A stretch of DNA of 64,000 nucleotides, from the NCBI GenBank assembly GCA_018268755.1, contig JAFDVW010000011.1, forward strand, positions 208,230-272,229, read 5' to 3'. The translations under genes and the position numbers were made by a program. Positions within the stretch are counted from its first letter, which is position 1, and each line of letters starts with the position of its first letter. A model generated the notes under the pieces. That model saw only the letters and a list, made by a program, of their open reading frames with translations, was not told the origin of the DNA and did no database searches. Shown here piece after piece: positions 1 to 9,158 of the stretch. The stretch is from Acidobacteriota bacterium. Its GTDB lineage: Bacteria; Acidobacteriota; Terriglobia; Terriglobales; Acidobacteriaceae.

Positions 1-1239
1 TTGTATCTTGATCCCCTGTGCATGAAAATCCTTCACCAGCTTTTGCATGGAATCGCCGGGGAAGGTATCTGCGCGCGCTTTCCAGTCTCCATAATTATTA
101 AACCAACGGTCGTCCAGTGTGGCCCAGTGGATGCCCAGCTCTTTGAGTTTGGGAATGGTGCCGGTCATCTGCTTGGGCGTGACGTCCGCCTTGTATCCCC
201 ACCCACACCAGCTCACGGCGTAGTCTTCGGGGTTGGAAGACGGCCGCGCCAGGCCTTCGCGGTCGAGGGCTTGGGCCCACAGGCTCAAGGGCTGGTAATA
301 ATCTCCGGCGTAAACGGCCACGAAGGTGCGTGGCGTGGAATAAGTTTCTCCCGGCTGCAAGGTGGTCTGCGCCGGAAGGCGGACTGCCGCGGTCACGCGG
401 CCGTCGCTTTCCGTTTGCACCGGAATGGAAAGCACCAAAGGCAGGGTTTCAATATGTCCGATGGCTTCGCCCACCTGGCGCGTCCAGAAGGCGACCACGG
501 GAATTCCCCCGCCGGCCCCTCCCGCATCTCCATCCACGTCGACCGGCAGGCTGAAGGGGTTCTCCTGCGAAAATTTTGCCGGCAGCGGAAGAATCTCATC
601 TTTGCCCCACTTCAGGCTGGATCCAAAGAAGGCCCACAGGGCATGGGGTTGGGCCTTCGCGTCGGCAATCGACGCATTCAGGTGGTGCTCCTGCAGGGTA
701 AATTCATCGAGCGGGACGGCGGCGTTGCTCGAGTTGTGCAGGGTAGCGGAAAGAATCGCCAGGCTCGGCAAGTCGTCGTACAGTTCCAGCCGCAATGTCT
801 CGTCCAGGCCGGTGCTCGCGCTGTGCGCCTCCACCATCACTTCTTTCCCCGTCTTCCCCAGCTTGCCGGTGGCCTCGCGCACTTGCGCATGCGAGAGATC
901 CAACACGAAGTCGGAAATCGCTTTGCCGCCCACCACAATTTTTTGTCCACCTCCGGCCTGCGCATCGTCGAGGGTAAGGTACGCACCATTTTTTCGCAGC
1001 TTGGCGCTCAGATATCCCGAGGAGGAGAGCACAAACTCAGCCGCGGAAGAGACGACTGAAACCCCGTCCGCCTGCACCGTGACTTGGATAGAAGAACGGG
1101 GGACGGGCGCGACCGTGGGCTTGGGGGCTTTCTGGCAGGAGGTCAGAAGAAGAATGCCCAAGAGAAAGAAACCGCAAGTTTGCGCCACGGACCGGGATTT
1201 TCTCTGATGATCAGCAGTTAAAGGTTTAAAAATGAACAT
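1..1239 (-). CDS. GH36/clan GH-D alpha-galactosidase-like lipoprotein (3' end outside window)
   Basis: Translation of the minus strand from the ATG at 1239 stays open to the window edge (413 codons). The first 35 residues are a lipoprotein signal peptide (FFLLGILLLTSCQ, lipobox LTSC), so the enzyme should be lipid-anchored. About 280 residues of beta-rich N-domain follow, then the start of a TIM barrel of melibiase type (SWCGWGYKADVTPKQM, then LKELGIHWATLDDRWFNNYG). The catalytic Asp pair would lie beyond the edge. An in-frame ATG at 1248 sits directly on the Shine-Dalgarno (GGCAGGAG), so 1239 fits better. It diverges from the oar1 transporter and probably trims alpha-linked side chains of the same glycan. 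Family assignment rests on the barrel start only; GH27, GH31-like or GH97 relatives cannot be excluded. Confidence 0.7.
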   Translation of the reverse strand, partial: MFIFKPLTADHQRKSRSVAQTCGFFLLGILLLTSCQKAPKPTVAPVPRSSIQVTVQADGVSVVSSAAEFVLSSSGYLSAKLRKNGAYLTLDDAQAGGGQKIVVGGKAISDFVLDLSHAQVREATGKLGKTGKEVMVEAHSASTGLDETLRLELYDDLPSLAILSATLHNSSNAAVPLDEFTLQEHHLNASIADAKAQPHALWAFFGSSLKWGKDEILPLPAKFSQENPFSLPVDVDGDAGGAGGGIPVVAFWTRQVGEAIGHIETLPLVLSIPVQTESDGRVTAAVRLPAQTTLQPGETYSTPRTFVAVYAGDYYQPLSLWAQALDREGLARPSSNPEDYAVSWCGWGYKADVTPKQMTGTIPKLKELGIHWATLDDRWFNNYGDWKARADTFPGDSMQKLVKDFHAQGIKIQ

Positions 1240-1319
1240 GATAAGCATCTCCTGCCGGGAATTGGAGACAACTTGCTGGGTCTTTTTGCGCCCCCTGAGT
1301 CTACTGCAAAAAACACAAT

Positions 1320-1356
1320 TTCGAGAAATATTTCTTAAAAATAAGAATATTCTTGA
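1320..1356. promoter_or_regulatory. Two tandem palindromes in the divergent GH36/oar1 promoter region
   Basis: Two perfect 12-bp palindromes, AGAAATATTTCT (1324-1335) and AAGAATATTCTT (1343-1354), have centres 19 bp apart, about two helical turns. The second overlaps the -35 box of the oar1 promoter. The stretch is strongly AT-rich in GC-rich DNA. This looks like an operator pair for a dimeric repressor or activator controlling both divergent genes; the regulator is not known. Confidence 0.5.
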
Positions 1357-1382
1357 CAGCAATCGGAAATTTCAGGTAGCTT
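1353..1382 (+). promoter_or_regulatory. Predicted sigma-70-type promoter of oar1
   Basis: A perfect -35 TTGACA (1353-1358) is followed after 18 bp by a weak -10 TAGCTT (1377-1382). Transcription would start near 1389, giving a short leader before the AGGGGGA ribosome site and the ATG at 1413. Confidence 0.4.
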
Positions 1383-1412
1383 CCCGCCATCGAGATGTCC
1401 CAGGGGGAATCG

Positions 1413-4400
1413 ATGCGTTGTTACACCCGACTGCTTTCCTGCTTCTCTTTTCTGGCGGTAGTTCTCGCCTTGGCCGCAACCCTTCATGCGCAAGGTGTCG
1501 ACACCGCTCTCGTGCGCGTCACCGTGACCGATCCCACCGGAGCTCTCTTGCCCAAGGCTCTGGTGACCATGACCAATGAGGGGACGGGCGTCGAAACGGC
1601 CCGGCCGACGGACGAGAAAGGGCTGTGCATTTTTCCGGCCCTGCCCCCCGCTTCCTACTCGGCGCGCGTCACCGTCGATGGCTTCAAGACAGCCCAGCGC
1701 GAGCACATCGTCTTGCTCATCGGGCAACAGATAGACCTGTCCTTCTCTCTGCAGGTTGGCGCGCAAACCCAGATCACCGTGCTGGGCGGGGAAGCCCCCC
1801 TCATCAACACCGTGAGCAATGAGCTGGGAACGACGGTTTCCGGGAACTACATCCTCGATATGCCGCTGTTCGACCGCAACCCAACCGCGCTCGTCTTTCT
1901 CGCGCCCGGCGTCACCAATGTGAATGGCGGCGATGTCAATGCGCTCGGCGGACTGAATTTTTCCTCCAACGGCCAGCGTACCTTTACCTCTGAATTGCGC
2001 CTGGATGGCGCGGTGGCCTCCGTTCCCGAAGGCGGCGAAGGCGGCGTCAACAACGTCACCTACCGGCCTTCCGTCGAGGGCATTCAGGAATTCAAGCTCC
2101 TGAATAACGGATACTCCGCCGAATACGGCAGCAACGGTGGCACCGTGATCAGCATGGTCACCAAGTCCGGCACCAACGACTTGCACGGCAGCGCCTTCTA
2201 CTTCACTCGCCGCCCCTGGCTCGATGCCAACGGCTGGTTTGCCAATCAGGCCGGGGAGCCGCGCGCCGTCTATAAGCGCGAAGAGTACGGCGGTTCCATC
2301 GGCGGGCCCATTGTGAAGAAGAAGGCTTTCTTCTTCTTCGATTTTGAGCGCGACCACTTCGACCAGCCCTTCGTGATTTCCACCGTGGTGCCCACCCCGC
2401 TGGAACGCACCGGCAACTTCTCGCAGTCCTTTAATCCGAGCGATGGCTCTCCAGTTCAGATTTACGATCCCGCCGGTCCCATCGTGGGCACCACTCGTCC
2501 GCAATTCCACGCCGACGTGGACGGCGAAGACACGCTGAACGTGATTCCTGCTGACCGCCTGAATCCTCTCGGACTGGCGCTCATCAACCTTTTGCCCTTG
2601 CCCAATCGTGAAGTCGATCCCACCACCGGCGCGCCGAACTTCGTGCAGAACGCGGTGCAGAACATCCCGGGCTGGCAGCTGGACGGCAAACTGGATTACT
2701 ACTTCAATGAAAAGAGCTGGATGACCGGCCGCTACTACATGCGGCGCGAAAGCAACACCACGCCGGACCCGTTCTTGTCGGAGAACATCACCCGGGCCCG
2801 CACAGAGGGCATCACGCTCTCCCATAACTGGGCGCCTTCCGGCACTTTCATGTGGGTGAACCGCATCACCCTGACTCGCTTCAACACGCCCTCGGATGTG
2901 CCGGTCACCGTCGATCCCACCAACATTAATGGCTCGGGTGTGGGTTTCCCCACTGCGCTGATCGACAACGATTACTACCATCGTCCGGCATTCCCCTCCA
3001 TTACCTTCTCGCAATATCAGGGACTCTCGGCCACGGCCTGCTGCACCGTGTCCCGCGAGACGGATACCCAGTGGTCGTTTGCGTCACAGATGACCAAGAC
3101 GCATGGCAATCACAACTTCAAATTTGGCGGCGAGCGCCGTATTTTCCTGAACAACTTTTTCCAGCCCAGCAACACTGCCGGCGCTTTCAACTTCAGCCAG
3201 GTCTACACCGCGCAGGACGTGCTGGATGGGTCGGTGAACAGTGACGGCAATGACCTGGCTTCGCTTCTGCTCGATTATCCCGACGATGGCAGCTTGTATA
3301 CCGACGTACTGACAGAAGTGCCCGCGGTCGCCAACAAATCGATGGAGACCAGCTTCTTCGTGCAGGACGATTGGAAAGTGAGCTCACGCCTGACCGTCAA
3401 CCTGGGCTTGCGCTATGAGTGGAGCACGCCCTATACCGAGCGCTACAACCGCAATCAGTTCACCTGCTTCACCTGCGACGCGGGAATCTACGTTCCGGCG
3501 CTGGGAGAATGGCAGGGCGGAGAACTCCACGGCACCTCTATCCTGGCCAACGACAACATGCGCCACAGCAACGGGGACCTCAACAACATCGGCCCGCGCC
3601 TTGGCTTTGCTTATGCCGTGAATGATAAGACTGTGGTGCGCGGCGGGGCCGGCGTCTATTATGGCCTGAATTTCGCCACCAACTGGCAATACGGTGGCAC
3701 GGCTTGGAACGGTAGCGTGCCTTTCCATGCCACGCTGGACAGCGGTTTCACCCAGCATGCCTCCATGGCAAACCCATTCCCGGATGGCCTCAGCCTCCCT
3801 CAGGATGGGAAATACGGCCCGCTCACCCTCTATGGCCTGGAGAACTTCAACCATGCCGGTCTCAGCGTGCGCAACGCCGAGATTTATCAGTGGAACCTGG
3901 GCGTCCAGCGCCAGCTTCCCGGCAATATGCTGATTGAGGTCAACTACTCGGCCAACCGCAGCACGCACCTGCCATGGGATAAATCGCTGCGCAGCCAGAA
4001 CTACGTCAGCGCGGAAGACCGGGTCAAATGCGATCCCAATGATCCCTCCATTTGCGGCACCGCGTATTTGAACGAACAAGTGCCCAATCCCTTCCAATAC
4101 CTGTTTGTGCAGCTGCCGGGCATGCCGGCGCCGCTCTTCAACGAGCCGACTTCCAGCTACAACAACGACACGATTCCGCGCGTCAACATTCTGCGGCCTT
4201 ACCCGCAGTTCGTCGCTCTGTATGGCTACACCCCCTTCAGCGCGGCGTCGCTGTACAACTCATTGCAGGTCCGCTTCGAAAAACGCCTCTCTCATGGTCT
4301 GAGCTTCACCGGCAACTACACTTATGCGCACATGACCTCCGACTCTGATTCCGGCGCCAACTCTTCGCTGGGAAGCAGCCTGGGGTCCTTCGCGGGCGTA

Positions 4401-5015
4401 CAAGACAAGGGGAACCTGGCCGGGGAGCGCAGCATCTCCGCCAATGACACGCCCCACCGTTTTGTCATCGCCGCTACCTACGAACTGCCCTTCGGCAAAG
4501 GTAAGGCTTTCGGCAATAACATGAACCGGGCGCTGGACGCGATATTTGGGGGATGGAAGCTCAGCAGCTTTGTGACCTTCCAGTCCGGCCAGCCGCTGGC
4601 CATCCGCATGTCGTCCAACCGCATCAATGGCGGCGCGCAACGCCCCAATCTGATCGGTGATCCCTGCAGCGGATTGAGCGCCCACGACGTGGTGATGGGC
4701 AACGGCTCCTACTTCAACTGGGACGCCTTCGCCAATCCTGGCGATGAGCGCGCCGGCAGCACGCCGCGCTACATCTCCTCGTGCCGCACCGATCCCATCC
4801 GCAACCTCGATCAAACCCTCTCGAAGACTTTCCAGGTGGGCGAGCGGGTGTCGCTGGAAATTCGCGGCGAGTTCTTTAACGCCTTCAACCATCCCAACTT
4901 CGGCGCCCCCAATACTCGGTATTCCGCGGCCAGCCAGGGCAGCTTTGGCTTGTTCCAGAACCAACCGAACAACCAGTGGCGGCACGGACAGTTAGGGATA
5001 CGCGCGACGTTCTAA
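1413..5015 (+). CDS. Oar-like TonB-dependent outer-membrane transporter (oar1)
   Basis: A 1200-residue protein with a signal peptide (CFSFLAVVLALAATLHAQG), a carboxypeptidase-regulatory-like beta-sandwich (about residues 25-105), a TonB plug (about 110-250, ending in EYGSNGGTVISMVTKSGTN) and a long 22-strand-type barrel ending in the aromatic C-terminus GIRATF. Acidobacteria use such Oar/SusC-like proteins to bring oligosaccharides across the outer membrane. ATG 1413 is chosen over the in-frame ATG 1395 because AGGGGGA lies 5 bp upstream of it and the signal peptide then begins properly. The gene opens a co-directional run of glycan genes and is followed by a strong stem-loop, so it is probably expressed more highly than the enzymes behind it. 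Substrate cannot be read from sequence. Confidence 0.9.
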   Translation: MRCYTRLLSCFSFLAVVLALAATLHAQGVDTALVRVTVTDPTGALLPKALVTMTNEGTGVETARPTDEKGLCIFPALPPASYSARVTVDGFKTAQREHIVLLIGQQIDLSFSLQVGAQTQITVLGGEAPLINTVSNELGTTVSGNYILDMPLFDRNPTALVFLAPGVTNVNGGDVNALGGLNFSSNGQRTFTSELRLDGAVASVPEGGEGGVNNVTYRPSVEGIQEFKLLNNGYSAEYGSNGGTVISMVTKSGTNDLHGSAFYFTRRPWLDANGWFANQAGEPRAVYKREEYGGSIGGPIVKKKAFFFFDFERDHFDQPFVISTVVPTPLERTGNFSQSFNPSDGSPVQIYDPAGPIVGTTRPQFHADVDGEDTLNVIPADRLNPLGLALINLLPLPNREVDPTTGAPNFVQNAVQNIPGWQLDGKLDYYFNEKSWMTGRYYMRRESNTTPDPFLSENITRARTEGITLSHNWAPSGTFMWVNRITLTRFNTPSDVPVTVDPTNINGSGVGFPTALIDNDYYHRPAFPSITFSQYQGLSATACCTVSRETDTQWSFASQMTKTHGNHNFKFGGERRIFLNNFFQPSNTAGAFNFSQVYTAQDVLDGSVNSDGNDLASLLLDYPDDGSLYTDVLTEVPAVANKSMETSFFVQDDWKVSSRLTVNLGLRYEWSTPYTERYNRNQFTCFTCDAGIYVPALGEWQGGELHGTSILANDNMRHSNGDLNNIGPRLGFAYAVNDKTVVRGGAGVYYGLNFATNWQYGGTAWNGSVPFHATLDSGFTQHASMANPFPDGLSLPQDGKYGPLTLYGLENFNHAGLSVRNAEIYQWNLGVQRQLPGNMLIEVNYSANRSTHLPWDKSLRSQNYVSAEDRVKCDPNDPSICGTAYLNEQVPNPFQYLFVQLPGMPAPLFNEPTSSYNNDTIPRVNILRPYPQFVALYGYTPFSAASLYNSLQVRFEKRLSHGLSFTGNYTYAHMTSDSDSGANSSLGSSLGSFAGVQDKGNLAGERSISANDTPHRFVIAATYELPFGKGKAFGNNMNRALDAIFGGWKLSSFVTFQSGQPLAIRMSSNRINGGAQRPNLIGDPCSGLSAHDVVMGNGSYFNWDAFANPGDERAGSTPRYISSCRTDPIRNLDQTLSKTFQVGERVSLEIRGEFFNAFNHPNFGAPNTRYSAASQGSFGLFQNQPNNQWRHGQLGIRATF

Positions 5016-5025
5016 ACTGCTGGAA

Positions 5026-5053
5026 GCCGCTCCAGGGGAAACTCTGGAGCGGC
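5026..5053 (+). terminator. Stem-loop after oar1
   Basis: A perfect 10-bp stem, GCCGCTCCAG (5026-5035) and CTGGAGCGGC (5044-5053), with an 8-nt loop, begins 11 bp after the oar1 stop. Only a short A-rich stretch follows rather than a T-run, so it may be a partial terminator or an mRNA-stabilising hairpin between transporter and enzymes. Confidence 0.55.
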
Positions 5054-5119
5054 AAAATTGCCAGGATTTTCTTTCGAACAGGATCAGGAACGGGCCCGGC
5101 CCGCGTCACAAGAGGGACC

Positions 5120-7561
5120 ATGAGACGCAGAGATTTTATCGGAGTGACTGCCGCCGGCCTGGCGGCCCTCGCCGTGCCCAATGTCCCGTGGAAGCTTTGG
5201 GCTCAGGACGCGGCCAGCGCGCCGCGGGTACGGGAAAATTTCAACCAGGGGTGGCTCTTCCGCCGCCAGGCCCAGGGCGGTGGCGCGCTGGGCTCCTTCG
5301 ACCGCAACCCGGTCCTGGGATCTGTAATTGAGCCTAAGTTCCGCGCGGCCATGCAGGCGGGCTACGACGACTCCGGGTGGGATTCCATCTTCTTGCCCCA
5401 CACCTGGAATGCCTTCGACGGCAGCGATGACCAGCCTGGGTACTTCCGCGGAATTGGCTGGTATCGCAAACATTTCACACTCAGTGAAGACCGCAAGGGC
5501 AAGCGCATCTTTCTGCAATTCGAAGGGGCCAACCAGGTCGCGGAGATTTGGCTGAACGGAGAACGCGTCGGCACCCATAAGGGCGGATATACCGGCTTTG
5601 AATTTGATATCACCGCTCAGGCGCGCTTCGGCAAGGATGAGAACGTCCTGGTGGTCAAGGTAGATAACGTCTACAACCAGAACATCTCTCCTACGGTAAA
5701 GACGGACGTTACCTTCTACGGCGGAATTTACCGCGACGTCTGGCTGTTGGTCACCGATCCGGTCTATTGTTCGTCCCTCTATTGGCGGACCCCGCAAGTC
5801 AGTGATCGTTCGGCGGACATCGACGTCTACGCGGTCATCACGAATGCGAGTGCGCAGGCCGCCAATCTCAATGTCCTCTTTGAAGTTCTGGATCCTGCCG
5901 GTTCCCTGGTAGCAAAAGCGAACGCTGCCGCCGCGGCCGGCGCCGGGGCCGCTTCCGGCGCCTGTCATCAGACCTTGCACGTGAACAATCCGCGCTTGTG
6001 GCATCCCGACACGCCGCACCTTTATCGTATTCGCGCTTCTGTGTTCGATGGCGATCGGCTGGTCGATGTGCAGGAGATCCCCTGTGGCCTGCGCTGGTTT
6101 CGCTTCGATACCAATGAAGGCTTCTTTCTCAACGGCAAGCGCCTGCAATTGCAGGGCACGACCTGGCACCAGTCTTATCCCGGGATGGGGAATGCGCTGC
6201 CGAATTCCCGCCATTTTGCCGACATGAAGCTGATCCGCGACATGGGCTGCAACTTCTTCCGCACCAGCCACTATCCCCATGATCCGGCGGTGATGGAAGC
6301 CTGTGATCAGCTGGGCCTGCTGGTCCTGGAGGAACTGTTCATCGGGGAAGAAGTGGAAACCAACGCCGAATACGTTGCCATTCAGAGCAAAGAAGCGGAG
6401 GAAATGATCTTCCGCGATCGCAATTATCCCAGCGTCATCATGTGGGGCATTTCCGGCGAGGTCGACCAGCCCGAACAATCCACCGATATGATTGCCGGCA
6501 TTCTGAGCAAATACCGCGAGCTTGATCCCACGCGCGTCGTCACCATGCACGATCCGCGCGCGGAGAAAGTGAAAGCGGTGGTGGACGTCGACGGACTGTA
6601 CCGCAGTTTTGAAGAGGACGATCTCGATCATAAAAACCATCCCGGCCGGAAATACATGATCGAGGAGTACACGGCGGCCGGAATTGGCCGCGGCATTTAC
6701 GGGATGGGGCCGGACAGCGAAGACCTGGGCTGCATCGAGCACGAGAAATTTATCAGCGAGGTCAATCGGCGCCCCTGGATCGCTGGCAGCGTTCTGTGGC
6801 ACCAGTTCGACTATGACGGGGAGGAATACGATCCGGTCATCCCACATGTCGTTACCTTCGGCATGGCGGACTCATGGCGTATTCCCAAAGACGTCTTCTA
6901 CTTCTACCAGAGCCAGTGGAGCGCCCAGCCCATGGTGCATATCTGCGGGCACTGGAGTTGGCCGGAGGAGAAGGGAAGCAAGCGCTCCGTCAAGGTGTAC
7001 AGCAATCTGGAGGAAGTGGAGCTGTTCTTAAACGGCCGTTCGCTGGGGACCGAGCGGGGCGACACCTATCCCGGTCTGGCGCATCCGCCGCGCATTTGGG
7101 AGGTCGCCTACGAGCCGGGGACCTTGCAGGCGGTGGCGCGCTCGGGAAAGCAGTCGCTCAGCGATACGCGCAAGACGGCTGGACCCGCCGTGCGGGTGCA
7201 GCTGAGCTCCGACGTGCAGGAAGTCCGCTCCGGGGACCGCGACAGTTTCGCGTACGTCACGGCGGCGGTGGTGGATAAGGATGGGACGGTGGTGCCTTCG
7301 GCCTATCATCCGATCTCCTTTACTTCTTACGGACCTGGGGAGCTCTTGCCCCAGATTTGGGCGGGACATCCTGCGGGATTTACCTGGAATGCCATTGCCG
7401 GCCTCACGCGCATTGCTTTTCGCGCTACGGACCGGGTTGGCCGCTCCGTAGTGAGCGCCTATTCTCCGGGGCTCTTGTTGGGACGCGTGGAAATTCAAGT
7501 GGTGGCCAAAGGCCGGCGGGATGAGATGGAGCATCGCGGCGGCGCAACCGTGTACAAGTAA
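5120..7561 (+). CDS. Glycoside hydrolase family 2 protein, Tat-exported
   Basis: An 813-residue GH2 enzyme (beta-galactosidase/beta-glucuronidase superfamily). It starts with a twin-arginine signal (MRRRDFIGVTAAGLAAL), then a jelly-roll sugar-binding domain (to about residue 230, containing GYFRGIGWYRKHF), an Ig-like domain (to about 335), the TIM barrel (about 340-620) and C-terminal beta domains. In the barrel, GTTWHQ and FFRTSHYPHDPAVMEACDQ are typical. The expected acid/base motif NE reads GE (NYPSVIMWGISGEV, Glu447), and the likely nucleophile is Glu516 in IEEYTAAG. ATG 5120 has AGAGGGA just upstream and gives a clean Tat leader; the open frame extends upstream without function. It is the first enzyme of the oar1 run; specificity is unknown. 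Confidence 0.85.
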   Translation: MRRRDFIGVTAAGLAALAVPNVPWKLWAQDAASAPRVRENFNQGWLFRRQAQGGGALGSFDRNPVLGSVIEPKFRAAMQAGYDDSGWDSIFLPHTWNAFDGSDDQPGYFRGIGWYRKHFTLSEDRKGKRIFLQFEGANQVAEIWLNGERVGTHKGGYTGFEFDITAQARFGKDENVLVVKVDNVYNQNISPTVKTDVTFYGGIYRDVWLLVTDPVYCSSLYWRTPQVSDRSADIDVYAVITNASAQAANLNVLFEVLDPAGSLVAKANAAAAAGAGAASGACHQTLHVNNPRLWHPDTPHLYRIRASVFDGDRLVDVQEIPCGLRWFRFDTNEGFFLNGKRLQLQGTTWHQSYPGMGNALPNSRHFADMKLIRDMGCNFFRTSHYPHDPAVMEACDQLGLLVLEELFIGEEVETNAEYVAIQSKEAEEMIFRDRNYPSVIMWGISGEVDQPEQSTDMIAGILSKYRELDPTRVVTMHDPRAEKVKAVVDVDGLYRSFEEDDLDHKNHPGRKYMIEEYTAAGIGRGIYGMGPDSEDLGCIEHEKFISEVNRRPWIAGSVLWHQFDYDGEEYDPVIPHVVTFGMADSWRIPKDVFYFYQSQWSAQPMVHICGHWSWPEEKGSKRSVKVYSNLEEVELFLNGRSLGTERGDTYPGLAHPPRIWEVAYEPGTLQAVARSGKQSLSDTRKTAGPAVRVQLSSDVQEVRSGDRDSFAYVTAAVVDKDGTVVPSAYHPISFTSYGPGELLPQIWAGHPAGFTWNAIAGLTRIAFRATDRVGRSVVSAYSPGLLLGRVEIQVVAKGRRDEMEHRGGATVYK

Positions 7562-7584
7562 CCATTGCTTTCAGAAAGACGACT

Positions 7585-8385
7585 GTGGTGACGACGACAT
7601 CATCAGGGAACGCACTGTCCGTTTTCGTATCGGGGACTAAAGAAGCGATGGGGAAGCAGGCGGCGGAGTATGCCGCCGGCCTGATTCGCCAAGCCATCCG
7701 GGACCATGGCCGGGCACGGCTGATCTTTTCTGCCGCGAATTCCCAGTTGCCCATGCTCGATGTTCTGGTGGGACTGCCTGAGATTGATTGGGGCCGCGTG
7801 GAAGCATTTCACGTCGATGAATATTTCGGCATGGCGAAGACCCATCCCCAGAGTTTTGCCGGCTGGCTCAAGCGCAACCTGGTGGACCGCGTACATCCCG
7901 GAAAGGCCCACTATCTGGCGGGAGATGCGCCGGACATGGCCGCCGAATGCCGCCGCTATGCGGACCTGCTGGCCGCGGCGCCCATCGATATTTCTTTTCT
8001 GGGCTTTGGAGAAAACGGCCACATTGGTTTTAACGATCCGCATGAAGCTAATTTTCAGGACCCTTATCCGGTGCGGACCGTCACTCTGGATGAACGTTGC
8101 CGCTTGCAACAGGTCAATGAAGGACATTGGCCGGGCCTTTCCGCCGTGCCGGACATCGGACTGACCTTGACTTGTCCCACTCTGGTTCACGCCAGCTACA
8201 TCGTTTGCTGTGTACCCGGCCAGAGTAAGGCTGAGGCCGTGCAGAAGGCGCTGGAAGGCCCGGTCACATCCGCGTGTCCTGGATCGCTTTTGCAAACCCA
8301 TCCCCGGGCCCATGTGTATCTGGATCAGGAATCTGCGGCGCTGTTGTCGAAGGCCGCAACGAAAATATCGGTCAGTCAGGAGTAG
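7585..8385 (+). CDS. Glucosamine-6-phosphate deaminase/6-phosphogluconolactonase-like protein, copy 1
   Basis: A 266-residue NagB-fold cytoplasmic protein. The active-site segments VEAFHVDEYFG and FGENGHIGFNDP match the NagB family, which converts glucosamine-6-P to fructose-6-P and ammonia. In E. coli NagB the last segment is NDGHIAFNEP; here the Glu of FNEP is Asp. The start is a GTG at 7585 with only a weak ribosome site, so the exact N-terminus is uncertain. The gene is followed 3 bp later by a paralogue in the same orientation. Together with the AGE epimerase and the uronyl hydrolase downstream, it points to an amino-sugar-containing substrate. A role as sugar-phosphate isomerase rather than deaminase is possible. 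Confidence 0.8.
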   Translation: MVTTTSSGNALSVFVSGTKEAMGKQAAEYAAGLIRQAIRDHGRARLIFSAANSQLPMLDVLVGLPEIDWGRVEAFHVDEYFGMAKTHPQSFAGWLKRNLVDRVHPGKAHYLAGDAPDMAAECRRYADLLAAAPIDISFLGFGENGHIGFNDPHEANFQDPYPVRTVTLDERCRLQQVNEGHWPGLSAVPDIGLTLTCPTLVHASYIVCCVPGQSKAEAVQKALEGPVTSACPGSLLQTHPRAHVYLDQESAALLSKAATKISVSQE

Positions 8386-8388
8386 CGA

Positions 8389-9141
8389 GTGAACGTTCGG
8401 GTATTGAAAGATGCAAAATCGCTGGGGGAATCCGCCGCCCAACATGCGGCTGGCGCCCTGCGCAGCCTGCTTCAGAAGCAGGGGAGCGCTCGTATCATTG
8501 CGGCTACCGGGGCATCCCAATTTGAATTTCTGGAAGCGCTCACTCAGGCCCCGGGTATCCACTGGGCAAACGTCGAGATGTTCCACCTCGACGAATATGT
8601 CCATTTACCCGCCAGCCATCCCGCCAGCTTTCGCAAGTATCTGCGCGAACGGCTCATCGAGAAAACGGGTATCCGCAAGTATCATCTGCTCGATGGAGAT
8701 GGCGATGTGCAAAAGGTGATCCAGCAGGTGGGACGGGAAATTACCGCGGCGCCCATTGATCTGGCTTTTGTGGGCATCGGCGAGAACGGCCACCTGGCGT
8801 TCAATGATCCTCCGGCCGACTTCGAAACGGAAAGTCCTTATTTATTGGTCAATCTGGATGAACCCTGCCGCCGGCAGCAGGTCAACGAAGGCTGGTTTCA
8901 GCAGCTGGCGGAGGTGCCATCGCAGGCCATCTCCATGTCGGTCCGGCAGATCATGAAGTCGCGGGAGATTCTGGCCATGGTCGGTGGGGAGCGCAAAGCG
9001 CGCGCTGTGCAGGCCTGTCTGGAAGGCGCCGTCACCCCGCTCGCTCCTGCCTCCATCCTGCAAACTCATCTCTGCACCACTGTCTATCTGGATGAGGCGT
9101 CCGCGGGACTATTGCGTTCGCAATTGACGACCTCGCGGTAA
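8389..9141 (+). CDS. Glucosamine-6-phosphate deaminase-like protein, copy 2
   Basis: A 250-residue NagB-fold protein, clearly paralogous to its upstream neighbour ([20 protein letters not shown] and [12 protein letters not shown] against the equivalent segments of copy 1). It begins with GTG 8389, with AGGAG at 8378-8382 overlapping the end of copy 1, so the two are translationally coupled. It too has Asp in place of the FNEP Glu. The [12 protein letters not shown] form is the one usually annotated as glucosamine-6-phosphate deaminase in Acidobacteria and Planctomycetes. Two coupled copies could form a hetero-oligomer or act on two different sugar phosphates. Confidence 0.82.
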   Translation: MNVRVLKDAKSLGESAAQHAAGALRSLLQKQGSARIIAATGASQFEFLEALTQAPGIHWANVEMFHLDEYVHLPASHPASFRKYLRERLIEKTGIRKYHLLDGDGDVQKVIQQVGREITAAPIDLAFVGIGENGHLAFNDPPADFETESPYLLVNLDEPCRRQQVNEGWFQQLAEVPSQAISMSVRQIMKSREILAMVGGERKARAVQACLEGAVTPLAPASILQTHLCTTVYLDEASAGLLRSQLTTSR

Positions 9142-9158
9142 ACTGCGCTGGCGCATCT

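Noticed and set aside
1..1207. Long plus-strand open frames of 352 and 281 codons at the left end
   Set aside because: The minus strand encodes a lipoprotein signal and GH36-type barrel in a continuous frame; the plus-strand frames are shadows in GC-rich DNA.
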